A stretch of 64,000 bases of DNA. It comes from Eumeta japonica (lineage: Eukaryota > Arthropoda > Insecta > Lepidoptera > Psychidae). The DNA is taken from the NCBI GenBank assembly GCA_005406025.1, contig BGZK01000481.1, positions 62,001 to 126,000 of the forward strand, read 5' to 3'. Shown here piece by piece: positions 10,469-23,695 of the stretch. A program made the translations under genes and the position numbers. The notes beneath the pieces were generated by a model. That model saw only the letters and a list, made by a program, of their open reading frames with translations, was not told the DNA's origin and did not search any database. Positions within the stretch are counted from its first letter, which is position 1; the number at the start of each line of letters is the position of its first letter.

Positions 10469-13400
10469 TAACCCCACATAGAACAACTAACGTGGTGATC
10501 TAGAAAGAGGGTATTTACATACCTACTAAAATACGCTTTTTACAATTGTTACTGCAAATTTAATTTTTGAGATATAGTATCAATTATTGCTTTTAAAAGA
10601 ATTTTAATTGAACTTATTTACGTGAAAGTTCTTCCTACCGAGAATTTTAATTTCTAGATTAAGGTGCATTATATGAATAAAGTTTTTGAAACGTTTGCCG
10701 AATGTTCGCAAATTTCGCAAAGATTATTAATTGAAGAAATATTTTTTAATATATTCAAAAGTCGATAATTTTTACAGCGAAATAAAAAGGTTTACTTCAC
10801 CTCTATTTACAAAGCTAAATACATAATATATGTTTACTTTAAGTCTTGAAGATATTATTGAGAATGCTCATAAATTATTATGATTTATGTGGAATATCCC
10901 GAGAATATATCGACGTCTAATTTTTTCACGATCTTATTGCGAAGTTTCTTCATATTTCATTTAGAGAAAATATAAGATATTGGTTTTTTCGGACAATGAA
11001 GTCGAAAAAGCTGGTTAGCGAAATGTTCATATAAATAATTGATTTCAATCAGTGACATTTATTAGGCTAAACTAATGAACTTATTATAATTATTTTATAA
11101 TGTTTATTGAAAAAAAAAAACTGGTATTTGGATCAACATGCACGTTAATAAACCGAACAAGCAGAATTGTAAAAAACTACTCGACCCTCTTAATAATTCA
11201 TATGGGTCAACTAAATGTATTTCTTTATTTTTCTTTATAACAGTGTAGTTAATCTTCAAAATGATGTCCCATTAATTGATTTTGATGAAGTATCAAAGGA
11301 GATATGGCGTTATAGCGTTGAAAAAACATCTACGAGGATTGATATATAAATTCGTTGTCAAGATTTACATTTTGAGTTGAATACAAATGAATGTAACCAC
11401 AGTTTGTTACGGTTTAGGGAATACGATTTGAGACAGATGGGGCACCGGCATTGAAACGGGTGCTTTGAACCACGAATCGGTTTGTGAATTCACGAATTAT
11501 TTTGATACTATCGGAACCATGAACACAAAATAAGTAGGGTAAACTTATATATATTATACTTGGTAGGTATATTTGTTTTGTGTCATAAGTCGCAAGAGCG
11601 ACAAAATGAAGTCCCGCGGCTGTGAAGAAGTAGAACTTGGGTCTGTGGTGAGAAAGGGTGCTTGCTTTCTTGACTGATCTCCATAGTTTTTCCGTTTTCG
11701 TCCCTTTTCCCTACATTTAGAAGCAATCATTTGCTGAACGTTTCACAATCGATGACACTACAGAGATTTGTGTTGACGTTTTATAGGAACCCGAGATTGG
11801 TTTCCCAAACAGGCTCAGAAGTATCAACGATTTTGATACAAAATAAAATTATATTTATTTGTATTAAAAAATCTTATGTGCAGCGTTCTACCACAATATA
11901 AAGTCTTTGAAATACATTACGATCTGTAGCGTTAGTGATTGCCAATGAATAGTTTATGCTCAACAGTTACCAATACTTAAAGCTCTATATAGAATTGCGA
12001 ATAAAATAATCAGAATTAATGATGTAGTCATTATATACACAATTCTTTATTCTAACTAAAACAAATAAAACCAAAGCAATAAAAGTAATGAAGTTATAAA
12101 TAAAATAATTTATAAACATAATCTTTAAACCAGTTGCGAGAAAATGAAATGATCCAAACACTTTACACATGACGAAGTTCATAATCCTCGTCGATAAACA
12201 ATAAAGTTAATTTCCGTACATTAACAATGCGTTAGCGCAGATACGATTCTTCATGTCATTCGTTCTAAACGAGCTTTTGAAGGACTCTCACGTGCAAATC
12301 TCCACTCTTAGATCGCACATAAAAGACTTCACAGTATAATTCGCTGCGCGGCAAGTCCCAGCGAAAGTAACACCGAAAAAAGAAGCCGTCCCGACGCGTT
12401 ATTAATCACGCCATACGAGAACGCTCACCGGAACATGAACGGTAGACGATACATAATAGGGGTTACGCCTTGCATTACGCGCGCGGACGACAGCTCGCGA
12501 GCTATATATAGACGCGCGTGCGCGATGTACGACACGCGGATTTTGTGTGTCGCCGCAATCGGGTCACGACACGCCGTCTACGTGCCGCTTATCTAATCAT
12601 GGCTATTTACGAATACTTAACAATACGTTCGCCGAACCAGAAATGGTTTCGCGATTATGTAGTATCTACATACAGGATGAGCGAGTTATGATGTATATTG
12701 TTTCCGACAGGGTTTCATTTGGGTGATAGATTTCCTATATTCGAATTGCTTAACTGAAATAACTTTGACAAATAATAAGAAACAAAAACAATATTTAAAA
12801 ATCTGTCAGCCAAAGTGGTTAGTTATTTGCGGAATCGATGCCAATTGAAGGTTCGGTTTCGTCCCGGCGTTTCATCATTTGACCATTCTTTTCACACGAT
12901 ACTTCACGTTTCGTGTTCACGTACATGGATTGTTAAATGATTTCGTTTGACTCGCTTCAGCTGGCACTGAATCCAAGACCGCTAGTTATTGCGTTGAGAG
13001 GTCTTAAGGGAGGTTCTTGTTTTGAAGTCAAATCTCAAATATCTACGGGCGGGAACTGACCGCGCCCGCGACGTCAGACGACATGTCGCTCTTTTTCGCC
13101 GTCACGCATTAACGAAACAATTCTGTGTTTTCCTTTATCTACTCCATATTTATTTATCGGATTTTTTTTTATTTGTTCACTCTTTAAATAACCAAAAATT
13201 TTGTTTCGTTCTGCATAAGTTTTTTTATTTATTTAACTTTAACAATATATTTGGCCAGGACAGAAAAAAATAAATTTTTGGAACCTCATTCCTCAGCTTT
13301 TTGTCTGTGTTCGCTTACCTACAAAATCTAACAATGTAAATGAAATTCGATAGATAAAGCAAGAAAATGTATAATGGCCTATTGTAATCAAGGAACTTAA

Positions 13401-15070
13401 ATCACGTTTTTGTTGTCTTTTTGCTATGAAAAAAAAGTAAAAAAGGAGAAGGTTCTTGCTAACTGGTCTTGTAAACTTGCTGTGTTTAGAATATGTAATA
13501 GTACGTTGTTGTATATTGAAATAATGTGACCAAACTAAATTGGTTTCCACAAAGATAATAAACGGGTGATACATTACAGCCTTTTTGTAAATACATAAAC
13601 CTGTCCCTTATATTTATCTATTTTTAATATTATTTAATATAATTATTGGTGGATATTTAAGTACACACGGCGATGTGGTATTAAATTACAATAAAAAGGA
13701 AAAAGAAGACACAAGTCCTATAAACTACGCGAAAGGAGCCACGGTCGAAAAGCTAGTTTTGTATAATTTCAATTGAAATAAACGATCCGTTTAATAATCA
13801 TTTAAAAAAGAGATCGTCCTCAGTTAACTTATCAGCCTGAATCAGGAAAGCTCTGATTATCTACGAAATTTATAATACGCAGGTTGTAATTTACGAACAG
13901 CTGTTTAGACGTTATCATAAATGGATCTCTACTCGAATCGGCCCCGCTAATGTTTCTAGCATTTCATTAGTTCATTACATCTTGATTTCCTTTTTGAAGA
14001 CGAATGAGTGAATTTCAAATATATCACAGGCGTAGAAATTTAAATTCAAATGCCAGTAACGTAGCCAACAGGTCCTGAATATGTAGTGCGCACGACTCGT
14101 TTGTTTGTTGCAATCGATTCGGAATTTCAAATGCAAACTAGGTTAATGAAGTTTCTAACACCCGTCAGTTCTAAATTTTAATATTTTATAGATTATGTAC
14201 ATAAATCTATTAATTTTTCTTTCACCATTGAAGCCAATTACAACATTCGATATTACAATTTAAGCGAGTTAGGAAAGCAATTATTGCTAGTGGTTTGGAT
14301 TTGAAGTTTTGTCGCTTATCTCGCAAGCGAGCGAGCTAACCGTTAGTGCTGATTCAATCGGGGATCCGATGAAAAGGTACGTAAATATTGATGAGTTAAA
14401 ATTGGAGTTTTGAACCTGAAGTCATTTAGGAAATAAAAGAAGTATTCTGAAATTGTTTGTAGAACACTGATTCACGTGTCACTAAACGAAATGAAATGAC
14501 ACAATAATTTGGTGCTTATTGTCTCTCTTGATGGTTAACTTTTTTCCTAATCTAGTGCTGAGTATATGTATAGCTGTTTTAAGTAGTAAACGACCGAATA
14601 AACAAATATATTATGAACATAGACGAAAAAACAATAATCAAAATATTGTCAAAATTCCTACAAATTCTATAACCGTTAGGACATTTAAGAAAAGGCAGTG
14701 TCGTGTTGTCTCCTAAAATGTAATGAAATTTGGGTGTCCATAAAAAGTATTGTATTCTAGAAATCCAACTAATGCTTACTCAGCTTTTAAGTATTGTCAA
14801 CTCGATGTTTGATATTAGAATTTGCAAGTGGAACTTCATTTGTATTATTGAGACGTGCCAATAGAAATGTATACAATATATAGCAGTTCATTTTTCGACT
14901 TGGCATTGAAGTTGCACAGACCTGTTACAATATTCGTTACCTATTCTACGGTAGGTTTACGTTCTAACATAACGCGGGTCGAGTAAAGCACCTTTTTAGA
15001 ACTTTGTAATTTGTGATTATGTTCTAAGAAGTCTAACTGATATACTGTTGACGATTTTTTTTTCGAAAAC
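10469..15070. other. intergenic, with a CpG-rich promoter-like block
   Basis: Mostly AT-rich with no supported gene. At about 12290-12620 the base composition changes sharply: CpG-rich, with ttacgcgcgcggacgacagc and gacgcgcgtgcgcgatgtac either side of a TATATATA at 12503-12510. This is the best candidate for an unassigned promoter in this stretch, but no downstream exon could be recognised. Confidence 0.35.
12503..12510 (+). promoter_or_regulatory. possible TATA box in a CpG-rich block
   Basis: TATATATA in an otherwise CpG-rich context (ctcgcgagctatatatagacgcgc). The element is self-complementary, so direction is not defined. No gene could be linked to it. Confidence 0.2.
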
Positions 15071-15088
15071 ACATTATGTTATTAATAG

Positions 15089-15225
15089 AGGTTGCACGAA
15101 TACCGGCTCGCTCTACACTCCCGTCACTCCTAATCTAGACCAGAACCTGCACTCCTCTCCTATAATTACGCTCCATTCGGTGCATCGCGACTGGCTGAAG
15201 GTTTCTGGCTGATGATGATGATGAA
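15089..15225 (+). mobile_element. SINE-like or LINE-tail insertion with (GAT)n tail and long target duplication
   Basis: A 137-bp insert ends in gatgatgatgatgaa. It is flanked by an 18-base near-perfect direct repeat: acattatgttattaatag at 15071-15088 and acatcatgttattgatag at 15226-15243 (2 mismatches). Long duplications of this kind are made by LINE-driven retroposition. The body includes ctccattcggtgcatcgcga and ctggctgaaggtttctggct. I see no clear A-box plus B-box pair, so it may be a LINE 3' tail rather than a tRNA SINE. Confidence 0.7.
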
Positions 15226-15243
15226 ACATCATGTTATTGATAG

Positions 15244-15933
15244 TTGTATTAATCATTACTTATTTACCGGTGACGGATGTGAATCCGTGTATAAATGTGT
15301 GTACATTTTTCTATTTTCGGTTACACCCGGTGTCATATTTCATACGATTGAGAGATTGAGCGGTGTGCGCGCGCAGTTAGGGTTGAAATAACCCTTGCTT
15401 ATTATGCGCGTCACGACGCCCGCGTCGGTGAATCGTCGCTCATCACGCGATCTCGGCGAACTGAATGGTTGGACAAATTTTCCACTACGTACGCAATTGG
15501 TTGCTTTATGGATAAGTTGAAGATAAACTTTTACGTCCGAAGTTGGCTAATTATGTATGTGTACAGCGCATGCGGGTTCAAAGTTTAATTTGTTTATGCG
15601 CGGGCGAAGCGAACGCGGGCGCCTATTTTCAGAATTGTTATATTTAAAAGGAACATTGTTACATTCATATAAAAAAACGTCTGGTGAGCTGTTGACGCTG
15701 CATGTCAACTCCAAAACTTCCTGCTATTTTCGAGCTTAGAGAGTTTGAAAATGGACATGCATTATCATTAAGATGAATTATTATAGTTATAAAGAATATG
15801 CGGGTGATTCTATTCTGTGATTTTTAATATCCTGTATTGTTTGTTCTCACTGGTCATTAATTAATAATCTATTAATGAAATTTTTGTGTTCATTGGATAA
15901 TTATAAACATATTTCAACATTATTTTTACATAA
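15244..15933. other. intergenic, nothing recognised
   Basis: A GC-richer patch at about 15350-15450 (tgcgcgcgcagttag, cacgacgcccgcgtcgg) sits in AT-rich DNA. No gene supported. Confidence 0.35.
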
Positions 15934-15935
15934 TA

Positions 15936-16564
15936 CAGTTGAACCTCGATAAGTTAAAGTCCAAGGGAAATACAAAATATTTTAAGTTATAGAGGTTTTA
16001 AGTTATCAAGGGTCTATGTTGGGGATAGGTTAATATAGAGGTAGGTATGTACATGTGTATGTACCCTTGTTCCACCCTTTATCAGCGTATGTGAGTGTTG
16101 TTAGTTTTCTTTTTGAACTTATTTTAAGCCAGTTTTATCACACAGTAAGTAAAGCTATGTTTCCAGGACAATGATCAAAAACATATGATCCAAGACTTAC
16201 TTATGTCTTAAGGCTAACCGCCGCAAAGCTTTAAAGAATTTCGAAGAAGCAAACAACAGGTGACATATCTATTGTATACGTTAACAATTTAACTAGTGAA
16301 CACGTGCAAGCAATAAATACCGAAACCTTTTGTTTTGCACACTCTTTCAAAATGACTCATTGACAAACAATTTTATGTTATAGAGGTTGTGGAAACATTT
16401 CTTTAAGTTACTGAGAGCCAATACAGAGATTACTTATTTAAGTTATAGAGGTTGCGTATTTTAAGTTATAGATGTTTTGGGCTCTGATGGGAAGGGAACA
16501 TATTATTTTTTAAAGTTATAGAGGTTTTTAAGTTACCGAGGTTTGAGTTATTGAGGTTCAACTG
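15936..16564. mobile_element. pogo/Tigger-type MITE with many internal motif repeats
   Basis: Terminal inverted repeats CAGTTGAACCTCGATAA (15936-15952) and, at the right end, GAGGTTCAACTG (to 16564). They are flanked by TA at 15934-15935 and 16565-16566. CAGT-starting ends with TA duplication are typical of pogo-like Tc1/mariner elements. The motif aagttatagaggtt, or a close variant, occurs about eight times, most densely towards both ends, alternating with aagtta(c/t)cgagg forms. No transposase coding sequence remains, so it depends on another element. Confidence 0.85.
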
Positions 16565-16883
16565 TATAACTTGCCACTCAGAGAAAACTTTTATTATATC
16601 ACTTAAATGTTAATGCCGTGTCATGCCTGGACACGGTAATGGTAACATTTAACGCAATTTTATTAAGAACATATATGATTAGATTTTTGAAGCGATCAGT
16701 TCAATAGTTTAAAAGTTATTCAGAAAAGATTTTTTCACAATTTTTTTTGATCAACTTCAAAAAAAGAGGAGCCACTCGCCCCTGTATATTGTGTGTTTTG
16801 TGTATATTATGAGATATCGTCATCGATTGTGAACCGATATAAAAAAATCACTTTATTGTTTGAAAAGGTATACTCACGAGATG

Positions 16884-17480
16884 GTCTCACTGTCACCAAG
16901 TTAAGATCTGATGATGGAATCCCAGGGAAATCGAGAGATGATTTTAATTTATTATAGGTATACATATTATGTTTGAGTTTTTTTTAGTTGTTCAGGTGTT
17001 TGCGTCTGGGTGTCATCATCTCATGCTGTTGAGCTGATGATGGAAACCTCAGTACTTTTTGATGGTTAGAATTTAGAGGAAAATGTTGTAATTTGTGAAC
17101 AGAAAGGCAGAAGTCTTTAATAGCTACTAGTAAACCTTTGAGCTTGGGACCATTTGATTCGTCTTGATAAATCCCGTATATTACATTGGTATCGAGGTTT
17201 TGGGCATGGAGCCAAAGTGGGAACTCTTCAGTACTTACTACTAAACTCTTCAAGTTTCTGCTCAGTTGTTTTGTTTTTGACTAATTTTATACAATACATT
17301 TTGTAATTTCGTTTGTTTGTAAGTTTGTCCGATGATGTAGCCTGGAGACGGGAAATGGAACTCTTCAGTAAATACTAGTAAGCCCTTCGAATTCGGGCTT
17401 AATTATTTTGGTTTGGTGAATTTTAAACATCATATTTTGTTAAGATGGTCTGACGATGAAGCCAGGAAGTAGAAAGTTGA
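16884..17480. repeat. degenerate tandem-like repeat block
   Basis: Related phrases recur: gatgatggaa near 16911 and 17036, gatgatgtagcctgg near 17333, gacgatgaagccagg near 17450; and gggaactcttcagtacttactac near 17219 matching ggaactcttcagtaaatactag near 17356. It looks like an old array of units of roughly 120-180 bp, probably inside a transposon. Open frames here are by-products of the repeats. Confidence 0.5.
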
Positions 17481-20400
17481 ATTACAATTAATTATACAAA
17501 AATAAAAATAACCCTTTCAACTAAAACGTTGAAAATTAACTAAATTTTGCAAAAAAAAAAAAAAAATTATAACAAAAACAACTGCAAAAATATTTAAAAT
17601 AAAAATTTTACAATAATAACTTCTAAAACGTACAAAAAATTTAAATACATAAAAATTATTTTCAATTAAATATTTATAATACCCACTCATTCATTTTGTG
17701 TTGGGGTCGGTGCCAGCCAAAGTCAGTTTAATATAACATAAAATATTTTGTATCCAACAAATTTAGCCTAATTGCATAAATATTATATACTTACATAAAC
17801 GTCGAACGCAAACTTTTGTACTACAAAACCAACCATAAAAGATAGCGAATGAGATGGCAAACCGCTCAAGCGAACTTGCGTTGGCTGACACTGACCCGAA
17901 ACAAAATAATTGATTAAGTAATTATTGTGAATATTCAGTTAATAATAATTTTAGTGTTTATTTTTTTTTGTAAGTTTTAGAAATTATTGTTACTACATAT
18001 TTAGTTTAAGGGCATTTTAAAGTCGGTTTTTATCTTTTCTGTAGAATTTGTTTAATATCGATCGATCGGGAAATATAAAAAAAAATTTTTTTGAAATTCT
18101 TGTTTGGAAATTTATCGACAACGTTATGTTACAACCGAATCAACAGATTCGAGAAGAACTTACACCTAAATAAATGCAATCTCGCACTCATACATGGACA
18201 TCATTCTGAAAATATCTCAGTTTGTTACGACCGCAAAACAACGACGTCTGAAGGAAACTTGATTTTGGAAAATCTGACTTAAAAGAACTTCTAGAATCTT
18301 CTGAAAGTTTAATTTTTAGCGGGTAGTTAGTAAAAGTGCCAAAAGCATATCTCCGCAGAGAAGGGATAAAAACTTGGCACTGGAAGAATGCAAAATTAAA
18401 TTGATTTTAATTCTAAGTTTTACAGTTTTTTTTTGTGAGAACAAAATTTTACTTTGAATGTGTAGTGGGGGAAGTAATAACATTTAACCGAATAATTTTT
18501 TGAAAACATACAATTTATAACGTGCAACGTTGTTGACAATTTTCTTATTGTTGTTTTTTTTTGATATATATATTCAGGTTTAATATGTTATTAAAAATAT
18601 TTTTAATTATGCATTAAATTTGCTTTTACATGTAAGCTGTACAAAAGTGACTCAATTTCATTTAATTGTAGTAAATATGTGTTCGGATTTTTTTTTTATT
18701 TTCATTTGTTTTATAGAAAATAAAGACCAAAAAAAGTCTATTGAGGAAGCACTTCAGCAATTTCGTTCTATACCGCGCCAAAGCCCTTCATTCTTTAAAT
18801 AAGCTCTCGGATTTGAGCGAGGACCAATTTCTTACGCGGCGGAAGGAGAAATCAAAATCTAATGAATTTTCTGCGTCGGCCCGCTGGAGATTGGAACGAC
18901 TTCAATCAAGATGTGCTTTATTTGTAAGGAATTCCGGTCGCATAGCTCCGTTCGGATCGCAATCGAATGGATATCGAATTGAAATATATATGGAAAACTG
19001 CGATTCGAACGCTAAAAGGGCGAGAAGGGAGCAGGAGTAGAGTTTTTGAAAATTTATAGTTACGCTAGAGGACGTTCAAGCGACAACATTCATAATTTGA
19101 GTTTTTTGCGCAAAATATATACAATGACCTTCCTAGCTGCAGCTAGCGTAGTACTATGCACTGTGCAGTAAATATGAATTCTATTTATATCGAAGTCAAA
19201 ATGCAAAAAAAAAAATTATAATAAAATAAATGAAAACCAATCGCGTAAACGAGAACTAAAAGGTTAAAAACAAGTTGATGTTAAAAAATCATCTAATCGA
19301 ATTATGCAAATATTTGCAGGCGGAGATATGTACACGTGCAGAAAGGACCGAAATAAAACGTGAGTCGAATGCTTCTCATTGCAGATATTTGATTAGATAA
19401 TTTTTGGAGTTTACTCCTTAAGAATCTATTTCATATTTAGGCCCGGGGTATGGAATTTTATGGGAGTAAAATCAAGTATTAGATAAATGACGTTACGCTA
19501 TCGTCATGGTTACTGAAATAAATAAATCGTCATTGTTACTGTTTACATTTCAATCAATCAGAATGTGACAAATATAATAGATTTTCTCCACGAATCATTG
19601 TCAGTGTATACAGAAGGGGGTTCAAAACTATTGAAGAAACGTTACCATGAACTTCCACTTATACTTGGTGGAGAATTTTTTTTCAATATTTTCTTAAATG
19701 ACGAATTAATTGTTTTACTATTAACATAAATAAATGAATTGTGTATTATGCTTTGAATAATATAATAGATGCTTTCATTTACCATTATACTAATCTATAT
19801 GTATGATATCATCTTAAAGCAGTAAACTCCATTCGTGCGTCGGAGCTGACACACTTTTTTTTTTACATAATCTTGTTTTGATGTTTTCAGTTCACTATTA
19901 CGTGGACGGATTTTTATTTATTTTTCACAACTTTTTATTTCTGTTTTACCAACGTACTACAATTGCTTTCCCGTCATTAGAAGTTTCAACGTCATCTCTC
20001 TTGATTATCATGATAATAGTTTTTTCGATATAATTATTATTAATTAAACGCATCAAAGTGGTTGATGGAAGGGTTAATAATTTATCAAAATGAAAAATTA
20101 ACGTTAAGGGTTGTCACCCACAATATTCCCTTACTGTAGGGGTTAACGATATTAATTGAATGGCTACTTTAGGTGAAGAACAATAAAAACGAAGTAAGAA
20201 CCCTTCATCAGACCCGAAGCCAGTTTTCATATGGTTATCCCGCTAGACTCTTTTGGTTGTCTTCCATACACGTAAATATAGTTGTCAAATAAAATTTCGC
20301 CAGTTGCTTCTTAAACTACAGTCCATATTAACCGTACACGAGGCGTTTTTTATTATTACGTTGCAAAAATCTTATAGCACACATTATAGGTGTTGCCCCA

Positions 20401-21694
20401 GTTCTGTTCACGTGGACTAAGTTTCCCGTGTTTATTTAGATTTTTGAATCGGAGTGAATTCTTTTATAGTTTGCTTAAACAGCCAAATTTTTCGACATCA
20501 TTTACCTCAATGATAAAGCGATACATGGCCCTTTTCAGACTGATGAATTGCTAGATAATTTAGAAATTTTTTGTTGTTCACTTGTGAGTTGTTGAGTTGA
20601 GACACACACACACACACACAAAATTGAGACAAAAGTACTCCAATGAGTATTTTTCCTCAGCTACGGCCGCTTAAAGAAAATCAATGTCCGTCTAAGATAG
20701 TGACGTGCGAGGAATTGTATTTTAGGATAGATCATAGCATAGATTACGACAAATAGATTACAAAAATTCTTCAAAATCGCTTTAGGTGGTTTATGTTTTA
20801 CGTGTTTAAACATGCAAATAGAACAATAGAGAAAACTCACAAACATTATTATTTTGAGTTCAGTATTTTCTAAATATTCAATAAAGATAGGATTCTATTC
20901 TATGATTTAAATAAATAAAAAAAAAAAATAGTTTGGGCATTTTTTTTCGATAAAATAATATTTTTGTAAGTCGTAAACTGTTAATACATCTCGTCGCCAT
21001 GTGTTTCCGCCGAGAAAACATTTTCCGAAACATGAAAAACGAAAAACACCGCCTCGGAACACTTCCAAGAGCAAAAAATATTATCATCAGATGTGAGCCC
21101 GCAAGAAATTTATGTCGCGTACGTTTTCCATAGAGTAGAGAGGGTTTTTTTTTCTATTACCGCCGGCTGTGACCCGCGGCCAGCGCACATCACCTCTGTA
21201 TCTGGGTCAAAATCGATTTGACGGGTCACTTTCCAAATAGGAGCACCGAAAAAAGTGCGAGTTAAGCAGCTGGAAATATTACTCCTAAACCTCATTACGC
21301 GAATTTCCCTTTAGATAACGTATATTCTGATGGGATTCCGTGTTAAATAGCAAAAGTGCCTTTAAGTAAAAGCATATTTTTGTATTTATGCTTCTGTTCG
21401 AGCGTATTTTAAAGAGTTGAAAATAAAGCAACCACTCTACGGCTGTGCACAGATAAGCTAAGTACGTGTGTCTAACTTCGCACCTATATGGAATGTCGGT
21501 AGGGTCGTCCACTGCGCCACACGGACACAATGCACTATGTGTCCTATGCGCTATGACGTCACTAACACACGCGTGGTCAAGTGCATGCAAAGTACAAAAG
21601 CACATAGCGTGTGGCTGTACTTATAATATGCGAGGCGGTGAAGAGGGTATATTTGAATGCACTTTTTTGTTTAATTTGAATTTGTCAGTTTTTT
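17481..21694. other. AT-rich intergenic, no gene recognised
   Basis: About 4.2 kb. A (CA)n microsatellite lies at 20602-20620. An open stretch at 18741-19040 has somewhat higher GC and is followed by CpG-bearing sequence, but it has no recognisable motif and I do not call it a gene. A short GC-rich patch lies at about 21150-21200. Confidence 0.35.
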
Positions 21695-22138
21695 AAGCTA
21701 TTGCATAGCTTTTATCGCGGGCTTTGAGCGCTGCGACCGAATCAAGAAATTCCGTAACGAAAATAAAACCTAACACCCCCTACTCCGCCTACCATGTAGC
21801 TCGGCAGAGCGTTCACTTAACGTTTATGTATATGGTACGACTGTACGAAGTTCGCACGGATCGAGACGAGCTGCTCCGAAATCGGACGAATACGTAAGCA
21901 GCTGTTTGTGAGAAAGTATATAGGTGTATAGGTATCTATATCTTTATAATGCCACACTCACCGCACGTGCCCCGTAAGTATACATGTAGGTATATATGTA
22001 TACATAGGTGTACCTATGTACAACAGTGAATAGCAGTTGCTGGTGAATAGCTATACGCGTAAAGTTTGTGTATAAAGTTTTTAAATAAATGCATATTAAT
22101 GAACTAGCTTTACCGCGGCAGTCCCCGAGTGCCACACG
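21695..22138 (-). repeat. interspersed repeat, copy B (inverted relative to copy A)
   Basis: The reverse complement matches 4312-4864 almost throughout: it begins cgtgtggcactcggggactg and ends gcgataaaagctatgcaatagctt. It is shorter because an AT-rich piece present in copy A near 4345-4490 is absent. Small differences, such as ggtgtacctatgtacaac against a shorter form in copy A, show the copies have been separate for some time. The pair forms an inverted repeat separated by about 17 kb. Confidence 0.85.
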
Positions 22139-23448
22139 ATAAATTTTTAAAAATTTTCGCAAAGCCTAAGAATACATTCTATACTATCTTAACATGTGTC
22201 GATATATATCATAATGGAAAAAAAAATATATTATAAAGTATATAAAAATTTACGTCTTGTGATGAAATGTTCAAAAGTCATTAGATATACAATTTTGTGA
22301 TATATAAAATCTCTAAATTAGAAACTATGATCGATTTTTATTTCGAAGAAATGTAAACTATTTTTTTTTCACGTCTTATATGATACCAAAGAGTTTGAAA
22401 CAATATTTTGCTCTTTATCTTTAAATCTAATACAATGTTAAAATTTTATTAGAAGAGACTAGACTCCACTCCGCTAAATAATGTTAAAATTTAACAAGCC
22501 GTTAAAGTTAAGAACTATTTTATATAGAGAAAAGATTTTCAATTAAATATCTTACATTGCCAACAATGCCTTGTTAAATTTTGTGAATAAAGCACAAATA
22601 GACACGACCTTGTCTGTATTCAAGGTTAACACAATTTTCTTTGGATGGTAAGCTTATCGTTTAGATTATCGTGCCAGATTGTTGTTCTAAACTTTAGCAG
22701 CCCATTATTCATTGTTCATTGAATATTTAAAACTTTTGTACAATATTAAGTTAACATGAACACCGCTTCATCCTTTTAACCAGCCAGCCATTAAAGTTAC
22801 ATGTCGCATGACAAACTTCCTACTAAAGTGACTCAGAACTAATTTTGTATCGGAACCTCTCGAGAGTGTGTATAATCTACTACTACTATTAGCTTCAAGT
22901 CAGAAGACGGTGGTTTTAGGGAGTAAATTTTCATTTATATTCTATTCATAAATGTAGTTGCTGTGGGATTCGGAGTGATCGAACCCTTATGGACAAATAC
23001 CTATTGTACATAACACAATACATTAGGAAAAGAAGCTCTTAGCGAATGTTAAGGCAACGAATAAAACGGTTTTCTATTAATAACGGGTCAAAGTCTAAAA
23101 GAGGCCACTTCTTAAACATTTAGACGATATGGCTTCCCAAGCAGTACAAAAAGCTTTTTAATAGTCGACTATGCGTTATTTTTGACGATATAATATAGCT
23201 ATAGTACAACTTTTATTATATTATCAATATAAATGCCTAAAATTTTATTTTAGTGCTCCTTGAGAAGCAAAAAAAAATATTCTATAATTGTTTACTTTTA
23301 AAATGAATGTGAAGTGCAAGCGTTTGTAAATTTTTATTATGGTTAATTTTGACTCTAAATCTGAAAATAATACTAAAAGCTACATAATGTATGTGTAAAA
23401 ATATAGAAGTGACTCGTTGCGTGATTAGTGTTAGGGGAGATGTCGACA
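22139..23448. other. AT-rich flank left of the ISL2EU transposon
   Basis: No gene, RNA or repeat that I can support in this 1.3 kb. Confidence 0.4.
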
Positions 23449-23450
23449 AT

Positions 23451-23462
23451 CGGCTTGTGTCC
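23451..23462 (+). repeat. left terminal inverted repeat of the ISL2EU element
   Basis: CGGCTTGTGTCC, perfect inverted match to 27861-27872. If the flanking bases are counted, the inverted match extends outward to acaatcggcttgtgtcc (23446-23462). Confidence 0.85.
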
Positions 23463-23622
23463 TAAAATGTAATTAGTGGTTCATTCTTTTCTTTCTTACA
23501 TATATATCAGAAATAAGTTAATATTTCTACAATAATCAATCACTAACATAATTATTTACGGTTTTTAAAAAACCTGTTCGAATATTTCATGAAAACGCTC
23601 TAAACTGTCATGGCGTCTTCAA

Positions 23623-23630
23623 TGACGTCA
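23623..23630. promoter_or_regulatory. CRE-like palindrome upstream of the transposase
   Basis: Perfect TGACGTCA, 65 bases before the transposase ATG at 23696. This is the consensus cAMP-response-element/bZIP site. A second perfect copy sits upstream of the nuclease gene at the other end (27684-27691). Function is inferred from position only. Confidence 0.45.
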
Positions 23631-23695
23631 TTTAGTGCGTCCAAACCAAAACAAACCGTGAACGTGAATATCTTTTTTACATTTAATAATTTAAA

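Noticed and set aside
16984..17253. 89-codon open frame on the minus strand
   Set aside because: Falls wholly inside a degenerate repeat block whose units recur in other frames.
18741..19040. open stretch of 99 codons, plus strand
   Set aside because: No conserved motif, no convincing splice sites, rich in Arg/Ser by composition; likely chance.
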